From positions 1 to 5,687 of the forward strand of contig JAAYJB010000031.1 in assembly GCA_012523155.1 (NCBI GenBank): a DNA stretch of 5,687 nucleotides. The letters run 5' to 3'. The first letter of the stretch is position 1, and every line of letters begins with the position of its first letter. The position numbers and the translations under genes were made by a program. Positions 1 through 5,224 of this stretch are shown here, one piece after another. The DNA comes from Synergistaceae bacterium. GTDB taxonomy: Bacteria; Synergistota; Synergistia; Synergistales; Aminobacteriaceae. The notes beneath the pieces are model-generated. The model worked only from the letters and a program-made list of their open reading frames with translations, was not told the origin of the DNA and did no database searches.

Positions 1-258
1 AATGAATTTCCGGTACTTGACGGAATACTCTGGAACGGGCTCCCGCCGGAGAGGGGTTGCGTCTGCACTCTTCCGGATGGAAGAGTTCCAGAAACATTGT
101 ATTCCATGGAATGGCCCGCCTTTGAACTGGGAATTGCAGCGGGAAGAGTATTGATACGGACCCTTCATGGAAATGGTGCCGGCCCTGAAACGACCTGGCT
201 TGTGCCGGGCATGAGGAGGCCCGGAGGAGAGCGGGAGCCCTATGTGAAAAATCTATAA
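1..258 (+). CDS. C-terminal end of a probable LacI-type transcriptional regulator (5' truncated by window edge)
   Basis: Frame 1 is open from the first base to a TAA at 256-258, giving 85 residues with no start visible, so the gene begins outside the window. The fragment reads like the last third of a LacI/GalR ligand-binding domain. A turn (LDGILWNGLP) is followed by a short variable stretch, then a helix of the type E-x-G-x-x-A-A-x-x-L-I (FELGIAAGRVLIRTL), then a strand and basic end (TTWLVPGMRRPGG). That order matches the usual family ending, where the helix is followed by a G-x-x-P-P loop and a vLlP-x-x-x-xR strand. The DNA-binding domain is not in view, so a periplasmic sugar-binding protein or an unrelated protein remains possible. 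The family call is inference from pattern. The gene ends 41 bases before the -35 box of the next promoter. Confidence 0.45.
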   Translation, partial: NEFPVLDGILWNGLPPERGCVCTLPDGRVPETLYSMEWPAFELGIAAGRVLIRTLHGNGAGPETTWLVPGMRRPGGEREPYVKNL

Positions 259-290
259 ATGAACAATGGTTCATACGAGAATATATATTC
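259..290. promoter_or_regulatory. Two palindromes just upstream of the small-ORF promoter (operator candidates)
   Basis: Two inverted repeats lie side by side between the regulator stop codon and the -35 box at 299. The first, 259-274, is ATGAAC-AATG-GTTCAT, with perfect 6-bp arms and a 4-base spacer. Its core GAAC-N4-GTTC has the form of the Gram-positive LexA (DinR) box, although the outer bases differ from the CGAAC/GTTCG consensus. The second, 279-290, is the uninterrupted 12-bp palindrome GAATATATATTC. Neither is followed by a T-tract, so a terminator for the upstream gene is unlikely. Binding by any protein is inference. Confidence 0.4.
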
Positions 291-298
291 AACGCCTG

Positions 299-327
299 TT
301 GACATTATAAGTTCGGGATGTTATAAA
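299..327 (+). promoter_or_regulatory. Near-consensus sigma-70 promoter for the 61-residue small protein
   Basis: A perfect -35 box TTGACA (299-304) is followed by exactly 17 bases and a -10 box TATAAA (322-327, five of six consensus bases). Transcription should start near 334, leaving an untranslated leader of about 40 bases before the ATG at 374. This is the strongest promoter match in the window and faces the small gene. Confidence 0.75.
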
Positions 328-344
328 TACCTCATAGAATAAAC

Positions 345-360
345 ATAAGTTCATATATGA
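345..360. promoter_or_regulatory. Repeat and palindrome in the leader of the small gene
   Basis: The 8-mer ATAAGTTC at 345-352 repeats the one at 307-314 inside the promoter spacer. It overlaps the perfect 10-bp palindrome TCATATATGA at 351-360. Together with the GTTC at 269-272, this puts GTTC half-sites at 269, 311 and 349, at intervals of 42 and 38 bases. The palindrome directly abuts the ribosome binding site, so a protein or an RNA fold here could affect translation as well as transcription. An operator role is inferred. Confidence 0.35.
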
Positions 361-373
361 GGGAGGAAGAAAA

Positions 374-559
374 ATGTCCTGGATGAAAGACAGCTGCGGA
401 AACTGGTATTGTGAAAGCCCCGTAATTGCCGGCCACGCCGAATGCAGCAGCGTATGGAATAAAGGTGAAGACGGATGCTGGTTCCTCACGGAATCCGGCA
501 GCCCGTCTTCACAGATATCCTCTCTTCCCTGCGGTAAAAAGCTTTCTCTTGCCGTTTGA
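374..559 (+). CDS. Small Cys/Trp-rich orphan protein, 61 residues
   Basis: The ATG at 374 is preceded by a strong GGGAGG ribosome binding site (361-366), 7 bases away, and by a near-consensus promoter, so the short frame is probably a real and well-expressed gene. The product has five cysteines (C8, C13, C24, C35, C53) and four tryptophans (W3, W11, W28, W36), a high density for 61 residues. C13-C24 and C24-C35 are both spaced by ten residues. Two short segments look alike: W-Y-C-E-S at 11-15 and W-F-L-T-E-S at 36-41. There is no signal peptide or membrane segment, so it should act in the cytoplasm unless exported by a dedicated route. The last 20 residues are Ser-rich and lack tryptophan. 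I do not recognise the family. It could be a metal- or thiol-binding protein, a peptide precursor or a small toxin; none of these is shown by the sequence. Its TGA lies 10 bases from the convergent nagZ-like stop codon, with no clear terminator between. Confidence 0.6.
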   Translation: MSWMKDSCGNWYCESPVIAGHAECSSVWNKGEDGCWFLTESGSPSSQISSLPCGKKLSLAV

Positions 560-569
560 GTCCTTTAGT

Positions 570-2240
570 CTATTTTTCGAGACCCCAACCTGCAGAGTGG
601 ATACCGGGCAGGTCGACAGGGAGTTTTCCCAGTGGAAGCGTCGTTCCGTTCAAAATGGCGGCTGCAGAAGTTATAACTGAAGGTATATCGCTGTAAAGCA
701 CCAGGGAGCCTCCTGTGGAAGGAAGCGAAGAAAGCGCGTACGGGCTTCTTGCGGAGAGAAGAAAGAGGCGACTCTCTCCGAGGGTTTTCAGAAGTTCCAT
801 CCAGTCAGGATTTTTCCAGCTGTCATATTCCCCCGCAAAAATAACCGAAGCACTGCCGGCTTTTTCAAGAACTGCCTGAATATCTTCCTTTCGTGGTTTT
901 TCCGGAACTGAAACGACAGAAAAATTACTGCATAATGAAGCCAGCTGTTTCCCGGCGGCGATTTTCTCCCCGGGCCAGATCAGCAGTGTTTTCTTCCCCG
1001 ATCTGAGCTGTGCGGTTGCCTTGCTCCAGTTTCGAACAAGCGTTATGCTTTTTGACGCTGCCTCGGCGGCCGTCAGTTCTTTACTTGCTGATTTTCGGGG
1101 TGCTGTTGTACCGGATGGCCTCTTGTGGAGGGAGAGTCCCAGACGGGCTTTCGCTTTCAGAATTCTCTCCACCGATTCGTCGAGGCGGGTTTCGGAAATA
1201 ACTCCGCTTCTGCACGCTTCCAGTATGGCTTTAAAAACCATGGGATGTTCATCTTCAAGGTGTCCCCGGTCTGCTCCGAATAGGAGAATATCAGCCCCCG
1301 CATTGAAGGCTTCTATTGCTGCCCGGATCATTCCCCAACCCTTTTCAAGCGCTCCCATTCCCATGGAGTCAGTAACGATGATACCGGAAAATCCCATTTC
1401 ATTCCTGAGCATTCCAAGGATGTTGGGAGAAAGCGTGCCCGGTCTCTCAAGGTCGAGGGCCGGGACCAGGACATGTGCAGTCATGATCATCGGTACGCCT
1501 GCCTCTATTGCTGCCCGGAACGGAGGCAACTCCGTATCATTGAGGTCTTGCATGGAGGAACTGATCACCGGAAGCCCCGTGTGGGAATCAATGCCCGTAT
1601 TACCGTGACCAGGGAAATGCTTTGCGCAAGGGAGAACCCCCTTTTCGAGGAAGCCTGAAATCATGGCTCTGCCCAGCCTGGAGACGAGTTCAGGGGAGGA
1701 TCCGAACGAACGGACGCCTATGATGGGATTGCGTGGATCGTTGTTCACATCCACAACAGGGGCGAAATTTACATTTATGCCCATTGCCGAAAGCTCTTCT
1801 GCCATTATGCCCGCGACCCTGGCTGCCAGCCTTTCGTCGCCTGAAGCACCAAGTGCCATGTTGCCGGGGAAAAGGGTTGTTCCTTCGTTTATCCGGTTTA
1901 CCAGACCTCCTTCCTGGTCGACTGCGATAAAAAGAGGCCATGAATTTGCCATGGCGGCTTTTTTTTGAATTTTCTCAACGAGTTCCGCTACCTGTTCAGT
2001 GGTACGGATGTTTCCCCTGCTTGAGTAAAGGATGACTCCTCCCGCCTTCATCTCAGTGATCACTCTTTCAAGATGGGGGGAGAGGGAGGATCCCTCGAAG
2101 AAGCACATCATGATCTGTCCGACTTTTTCTTCAAGAGACATATTGCTAATAGCTGATGCAGACGCTCCCGACGGAGAAAAAGCAACGAAAAGTACAGGCA
2201 AGACAAGAAAACAGAGACAGCATTTCCATTTTTTTTTCAT
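570..2240 (-). CDS. nagZ: Exported NagZ-type beta-N-acetylglucosaminidase, glycoside hydrolase family 3, two domains
   Basis: A 556-residue exported hydrolase expected to remove terminal beta-linked N-acetylglucosamine from peptidoglycan fragments (GlcNAc-MurNAc). Residues 1-30 form a Sec signal peptide: a KKKWK basic start, a hydrophobic core, and an A-S-A-S-A cleavage region. Cysteines 7, 8 and 10 lie too early and lack a lipobox, so it is probably not a lipoprotein. The catalytic barrel covers about 31-370. It contains the NagZ signature KHFPGHG (207-213) followed by D218-S-H220, which supplies the His/Asp acid-base pair, the substrate-binding VDQEGG (107-112), and the nucleophile D291 in VTDSMGMGAL. 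A second alpha/beta domain (about 388-556) follows, as in the secreted Bacillus enzyme; the cytoplasmic E. coli NagZ has only the barrel. The ATG is supported by AGGAGG at 2253-2258, 12 bases upstream. Codons 2-4 form an A9 run. No frame damage is seen. No convincing promoter is visible just upstream, so the gene may depend on the DUF4139 transcript. Confidence 0.9.
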   Translation of the reverse strand: MKKKWKCCLCFLVLPVLFVAFSPSGASASAISNMSLEEKVGQIMMCFFEGSSLSPHLERVITEMKAGGVILYSSRGNIRTTEQVAELVEKIQKKAAMANSWPLFIAVDQEGGLVNRINEGTTLFPGNMALGASGDERLAARVAGIMAEELSAMGINVNFAPVVDVNNDPRNPIIGVRSFGSSPELVSRLGRAMISGFLEKGVLPCAKHFPGHGNTGIDSHTGLPVISSSMQDLNDTELPPFRAAIEAGVPMIMTAHVLVPALDLERPGTLSPNILGMLRNEMGFSGIIVTDSMGMGALEKGWGMIRAAIEAFNAGADILLFGADRGHLEDEHPMVFKAILEACRSGVISETRLDESVERILKAKARLGLSLHKRPSGTTAPRKSASKELTAAEAASKSITLVRNWSKATAQLRSGKKTLLIWPGEKIAAGKQLASLCSNFSVVSVPEKPRKEDIQAVLEKAGSASVIFAGEYDSWKNPDWMELLKTLGESRLFLLSARSPYALSSLPSTGGSLVLYSDIPSVITSAAAILNGTTLPLGKLPVDLPGIHSAGWGLEK

Positions 2241-2318
2241 TGAAGCGTTTCGCCTCCTGTTGATAGAGAAAATCTTAAAAAATGTGGTTGCGGTAAGAAT
2301 AACGGATGGAACATGTAT

Positions 2319-2349
2319 AAGAGGCAGGAGATCGTAAACCCTGCCTCTT
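2319..2349 (-). terminator. Perfect 10-bp inverted repeat between the DUF4139 gene and nagZ (possible terminator or attenuator)
   Basis: The arms AAGAGGCAGG (2319-2328) and CCTGCCTCTT (2340-2349) are fully complementary, with an 11-base loop. The hairpin starts about 41 bases after the DUF4139 stop codon on the minus strand. Neither side has a real U-tract: the minus-strand RNA continues AUACAUGUU after a stem ending in CUU. Efficient termination is therefore doubtful. A partial terminator, an RNA-processing site or a stabilising stem between the two genes fits as well. The 150 bases 2241-2390 hold only this stem, the smaller hairpin at 2370-2389 and the nagZ ribosome binding site. Confidence 0.45.
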
Positions 2350-2369
2350 CAGATTACTTCTGTACGCAA

Positions 2370-2389
2370 TGTTTCCCGGCGGGAAAACA
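2370..2389 (-). repeat. Short hairpin immediately after the DUF4139 stop codon
   Basis: TTTCCC (2372-2377) pairs with GGGAAA (2381-2386) across a GGC triloop. Two further pairs are possible if A2387 is bulged out. It begins directly after the TAG of the DUF4139 gene (2391-2393) and lies about 20 bases from the longer inverted repeat. No T-run follows on either strand, so it is not a standard intrinsic terminator. Stabilisation of the 3' end of the upstream message is a plausible role, but inferred. Confidence 0.35.
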
Positions 2390-2390
2390 G

Positions 2391-3920
2391 CTAACGCATG
2401 CGTATTGTTTCATCAGCGGGATAACCGAGTCTGTACAGCACCTTCACGTTCTTTTTCTCACCCGGCTCAAGAGCGAATTTCCAGGTGAGTATGTTTTCTT
2501 TGTCCTGTTCCTCAACTTCCGGCTCGATACTGATTGTTTCAACCGAGATTTTTTCCTGGGCTGAGAGAGGAATCCTGTCTTTAAGGAGGACGGTGATTTT
2601 TTTCTTCGTACCGTTGACGATCTCAATTGTATAGCCGTCTTCCAGCCGGCCGTTGCCAGTCCAGGTGCTTCCTGTCTTCGAGATGATTTTCTCTCTTTTT
2701 GCCTTCACAAGAGGCAGTTTACCGAAAGCAAGAGACAGGTCAGTACCTGCCCCCTGCTCCGAAAGGTGTACTTTTGCGGAGAGCTGCCCGTCCGTAGAAA
2801 GCTCGGCCGTTCCCGGGAGAATGGGCTGGGGTATTTCTTTTGCCTCCGCCGTTATCCATGCTTCGTCTGAAAATAGTGGAATTGACACTATGGCCGACTC
2901 GGCCTTCATGGAAAATTCGCCAAGTCCGAACTCCGACCATGTGTTATTCCCTTCGAGAAGTCCCTGAGCATGGGTTGTCATGTCGGTCATTGTCTCGATA
3001 ATTACCGGTGCGGGAGCCTCAGGAGCAGATGCCATCCTGAAGGCAGGTCTTTCCATCATTATTGCGGCTTCTTCCAGAGCTTCGTAGCCTTTCACTGCTT
3101 TTCGCTCGAAATCCGCCACCAGGGGGCGAAGCTTGGGCATGCTTACTTCTCTTGAAGGCATGACGGTATGAAAATACAGATCTCCATCGAGAGGTACTCC
3201 TGTATGCTGCCTCGCTTTTGAGATGAGGGATGCAGAAATAGTTCCCGAATCGCTGTCAAGATCCATACGGTAGAACGGCGTCCAGTCGGCATATGAAGTC
3301 CAGGCTTCGACAAGAAGTTCCCCCTTGCCGGTCACCCGGGCCTTTACAGAAACTCCAAGGTCTGAGTTTCTGGGCATTTTTACAGCAAAATCTTCCTGAA
3401 GAGCTTCGATTTCTTTTTTCATTTTATCCATGGATTCGGTAAGGGTTATCAGATCTGATTCAAGTTTTTCCCGTACCGAGCGGGTTGCTTCCACGTAAGC
3501 CGGAATGTCTTCCCCCTTCAGATCTTTTGGAAGAGGGCCCGAGAGTATCTGAATGGATTGCTTCACGGCTGCTGTTTTCCCCTCCAGGACAGCAAGGGCA
3601 CGTTCCTTTTCCCTGATCGTTTTATCAGATTCCCTGAGAGAGAGCGGGATCCATCCGGGACGGGGAAATTCCAGGGCTTCGAATGAGTGGACAGACTGCC
3701 CATCGGAAGGAAGGGGGCGGATCGATTCAGCATCAAAGGTGCCCGGAAGCTCAAAACTCAAACCTTGTTCAAAGGGAACCGAGAATGTTATTTTCGCGCT
3801 GCCGGGGTAGATATCGGTCCTCAAAATCCTTGGTGCACCAGGGGCCGATCCCGGAGCCTGAACCGGCAAAACCAGAAGAAAAGCAACGCTCGCAAACAAA
3901 ACGGAAAAAAAACACTTCAT
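2391..3920 (-). CDS. Exported DUF4139 / mucoidy inhibitor MuiA family protein
   Basis: A 509-residue protein with the layout of the MuiA/DUF4139 family, whose biochemical role is unknown. Residues 1-26 are a signal peptide: a single basic residue, a long hydrophobic run and an A-rich end with possible cleavage near 22 or 26. About 31-95 form the N-terminal beta domain (DUF4140-like). About 97-180 are charged and helical, probably a coiled coil. The DUF4139 beta domain runs from about 188 to the end, marked by the WTPFYRMDL segment (213-221) and the closing LTWKFALEPGEKK...YRLGYP motif (478-501). An Ala/Pro/Met-rich linker (about 291-320) interrupts this domain, as is usual in the family. The start at 3920 has a GAGGGGG ribosome binding site 8 bases upstream and an extended -10 promoter about 50 bases upstream. 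The protein should sit in the periplasm or at the cell surface. nagZ follows in the same direction after 150 bases, which suggests an envelope-related pair. The family is clear; the function is not. Confidence 0.85.
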   Translation of the reverse strand: MKCFFSVLFASVAFLLVLPVQAPGSAPGAPRILRTDIYPGSAKITFSVPFEQGLSFELPGTFDAESIRPLPSDGQSVHSFEALEFPRPGWIPLSLRESDKTIREKERALAVLEGKTAAVKQSIQILSGPLPKDLKGEDIPAYVEATRSVREKLESDLITLTESMDKMKKEIEALQEDFAVKMPRNSDLGVSVKARVTGKGELLVEAWTSYADWTPFYRMDLDSDSGTISASLISKARQHTGVPLDGDLYFHTVMPSREVSMPKLRPLVADFERKAVKGYEALEEAAIMMERPAFRMASAPEAPAPVIIETMTDMTTHAQGLLEGNNTWSEFGLGEFSMKAESAIVSIPLFSDEAWITAEAKEIPQPILPGTAELSTDGQLSAKVHLSEQGAGTDLSLAFGKLPLVKAKREKIISKTGSTWTGNGRLEDGYTIEIVNGTKKKITVLLKDRIPLSAQEKISVETISIEPEVEEQDKENILTWKFALEPGEKKNVKVLYRLGYPADETIRMR

Positions 3921-3968
3921 AAACTGTTCCCCCTCTCAGTTTCCAGATGTGGGTGAAAATTTCCATTA

Positions 3969-3999
3969 ATCATACCAGAAAGTTTCGTTGGTTATTCAA
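3969..3999 (-). promoter_or_regulatory. Extended -10 promoter for the DUF4139 gene
   Basis: On the minus strand, TG-G-TATGAT gives an extended -10 element (-10 box at 3969-3974, TG at 3976-3977). TTGAAT (3994-3999) is a partial -35 box, but its 19-base spacer is too long to be ideal; the extended -10 may compensate. The start site would fall near 3962, about 40 bases before the ATG. It is divergent from the YchF-like gene promoter about 60 bases away. Confidence 0.5.
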
Positions 4000-4010
4000 G
4001 ATCGGTTATT

Positions 4011-4039
4011 TTCTCTTTTTCTCTTGAAACAGGTATAAT
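4011..4039 (+). promoter_or_regulatory. Promoter for the YchF-like gene
   Basis: A perfect TATAAT -10 box lies at 4034-4039. The -35 region at the standard 17-base spacing is TTCTCT (4011-4016), a weak match sharing three of six bases. Transcription should start near 4046, about 35 bases before the ATG at 4081. A pyrimidine-rich tract (4006-4025) occupies the -35 region. Confidence 0.55.
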
Positions 4040-4056
4040 GCTTGTTGGAAAAAACA

Positions 4057-4076
4057 CTCCCTAACGAAGGAGGGAG
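4057..4076 (+). promoter_or_regulatory. Leader hairpin that overlaps the ribosome binding site of the YchF-like gene
   Basis: CTCCCT (4057-4062) can pair perfectly with AGGGAG (4071-4076) across an 8-base loop. The 3' arm contains part of the AAGGAGG ribosome binding site (4067-4073), which ends 7 bases before the ATG. With the predicted transcript start near 4046, the stem would lie almost at the 5' end of the mRNA. Six mostly G-C pairs could lower translation initiation. The arms are partly forced by any purine-rich ribosome binding site next to a pyrimidine stretch, so chance is possible. Confidence 0.4.
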
Positions 4077-4080
4077 CATA

Positions 4081-5172
4081 ATGCTCAAATGTGGAATCAT
4101 CGGACTTCCGCTCAGCGGAAAAAGCACTGTTTTCAATGTAGTCACCAGGGCGGGAGCAGAGGTCAAACCGTACGCAAGCGGAAAGACCGATCCGAACAGG
4201 GCAATGGTTAATGTACCCGACAACCGTTTCGATGACCTGGTAACCATATTCGAACCCAGGAAAGAAACGCCTGCGACAGTCGAGTTCGTCGATCTTGCGG
4301 GGTTGTCAAGGAATGCCAGCAAAGGAGAAGGCCTGGGGAACTCATTTCTCTCATTTGTATCGGAATCAGATGCACTGGTGCATGTGATTCGGTTTTTTGA
4401 AAACCCGGATGTTCCCCATCCTGAAAGTACCATCGACCCTGTCCGTGACTGGAATATTGTTGAAATGGAGCTCATCTTCAGGGATCTTGCTGTCATTGAA
4501 AACAGGCTCTCGCGCCTGCAGGCGAAAAAAAAGAATATCCCGGCCGAACAGGCGGAACAGGTTCTCCTCGAGAAATGCCAGGCATGTCTTCTGGAAGAGA
4601 AACCTCTCAGGGATCTCGGCTTGACGGCGGAGGAAATGAGAACGCTGAGTGGTTTTGCCTTTGTCACCCTTAAGCCGGAACTCATAGCCGCAAACCTCGA
4701 TGAAGGACAAACCGATGACGCTATGCCACAGTTAAAGGACTTGCGTGTACTGGCTGCAGAAAAAGGTCTGAGCGTCGTCAAAGTCTTCGGCAAAATGGAA
4801 ATGGAACTGGCAGAACTTCCGCCGGAAGAACAGTCGGAGTTCATGAAAGATCTTGGAATCGAGGAACCGGGGAGAAACCGGTTGATTTCTGAGGCATATT
4901 CTATGCTGGGTCTTATCTCATTCTTTACGACAGGGAAAGACGAGGTAAAGGCATGGACGCTTCGAAAAGGTGAAAATGCCGTTGATGCTGCCGGAGTGAT
5001 CCATTCTGACCTTGCCCGTGGATTTATTCGCGCCCAGGTGGTTTCGTACGATGATTTCAAATCCCATGAATCGTCATTCACGAAATGCAGGGAAAAGGGT
5101 GTTTTAAAGCTGGAGGGGAAAGAATACCGGGTATCGGACGGGGATATGATCGAAATACGTTTCAATATATAG
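4081..5172 (+). CDS. ychF: YchF/OLA1-family P-loop NTPase with TGS domain, divergent subfamily
   Basis: A 363-residue cytoplasmic nucleotide-binding protein, the same length as E. coli YchF, a ribosome-associated ATPase. The ATG at 4081 is chosen because AAGGAGG sits 7 bases upstream; a TTG at 4042 would add 13 residues but lies at the predicted transcription start. The order is: G domain with P-loop GLPLSGKST (8-16), G3 motif DLAG (71-74) followed by hydrophobic L75 in place of glutamine, and the KGEGLGNSFLS loop (81-91). H113 aligns with E. coli H114, reported as needed for hydrolysis. A helical coiled-coil insert spans about 130-185. The G4-like motif is NLDE (205-208), and the TGS/DUF933 domain runs about 277-363 (AWTLRKG, RGFIRAQV, GKEYRVSDGD). 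Departures from canonical YchF are LS instead of NV in the P-loop and SGKTDPN instead of FCTIEPN in switch I, so the redox-sensitive cysteine reported in E. coli (C35) is absent. It may be a paralogue rather than the housekeeping copy. The 146-residue gene follows by 52 bases. Confidence 0.88.
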   Translation: MLKCGIIGLPLSGKSTVFNVVTRAGAEVKPYASGKTDPNRAMVNVPDNRFDDLVTIFEPRKETPATVEFVDLAGLSRNASKGEGLGNSFLSFVSESDALVHVIRFFENPDVPHPESTIDPVRDWNIVEMELIFRDLAVIENRLSRLQAKKKNIPAEQAEQVLLEKCQACLLEEKPLRDLGLTAEEMRTLSGFAFVTLKPELIAANLDEGQTDDAMPQLKDLRVLAAEKGLSVVKVFGKMEMELAELPPEEQSEFMKDLGIEEPGRNRLISEAYSMLGLISFFTTGKDEVKAWTLRKGENAVDAAGVIHSDLARGFIRAQVVSYDDFKSHESSFTKCREKGVLKLEGKEYRVSDGDMIEIRFNI

Positions 5173-5175
5173 ATA

Positions 5176-5184
5176 TGGTACAAT
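5176..5184 (+). promoter_or_regulatory. Weak candidate extended -10 promoter before the 146-residue gene
   Basis: TG-G-TACAAT (TG at 5176-5177, -10 box 5179-5184, five of six bases) lies in the 52-base gap after the YchF-like stop codon. It has no matching -35 box at the normal distance. It could give the downstream gene its own transcript starting near 5191, but simple read-through from the YchF-like gene explains expression equally well; no terminator is seen in the gap. Confidence 0.3.
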
Positions 5185-5224
5185 CAAATCTCAAATTTTT
5201 TAGATAAAGGGAGGCGCTTTTTTT

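Noticed and set aside
532..554. Possible terminator stem CGGTAA / TTGCCG at the end of the small gene.
   Set aside because: The stem has only six pairs including one G-T wobble, an 11-base loop and no uninterrupted T-run after it.
588..613. ACCTGC / GCAGGT inverted repeat near the 3' end of nagZ.
   Set aside because: The arms are short, the loop is 14 bases, no T-tract follows, and it lies within conserved-looking coding sequence.
1937..1966. Terminator-like pattern on the plus strand inside nagZ: GCCATG and CATGGC arms, 7-base loop, then a T8 run.
   Set aside because: The stem is short and separated from the T-run by three bases, and the sequence is explained by the lysine/alanine codons of the signal-bearing enzyme's barrel. 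It may be chance.
2313..2328. ATGTATAAGAGGCAG resembles the Tn5 mosaic end found in Nextera sequencing adapters (and encodes MYKRQ, a known artefact peptide).
   Set aside because: The match is only 12 of 13 bases, the flanking bases do not fit, and the segment forms a perfect stem with 2340-2349, so it is genomic sequence rather than adapter residue.
2394..2403. 10-bp palindrome ACGCATGCGT at the end of the DUF4139 gene.
   Set aside because: It is inside the last codons and has no promoter or repeat copies near it, so nothing supports a regulatory role.
4042..4080. Upstream TTG start that would add 13 residues to the YchF-like protein.
   Set aside because: It sits next to the TATAAT box at the predicted transcription start and has no ribosome binding site; the ATG at 4081 has an ideal one and gives the family's usual N-terminus.
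3996..5183. Long open frame of 395 codons on the minus strand opposite the YchF-like gene.
   Set aside because: Its Ser/Arg-rich translation is typical of an antisense shadow, and the plus strand encodes a clear conserved protein over the same bases.
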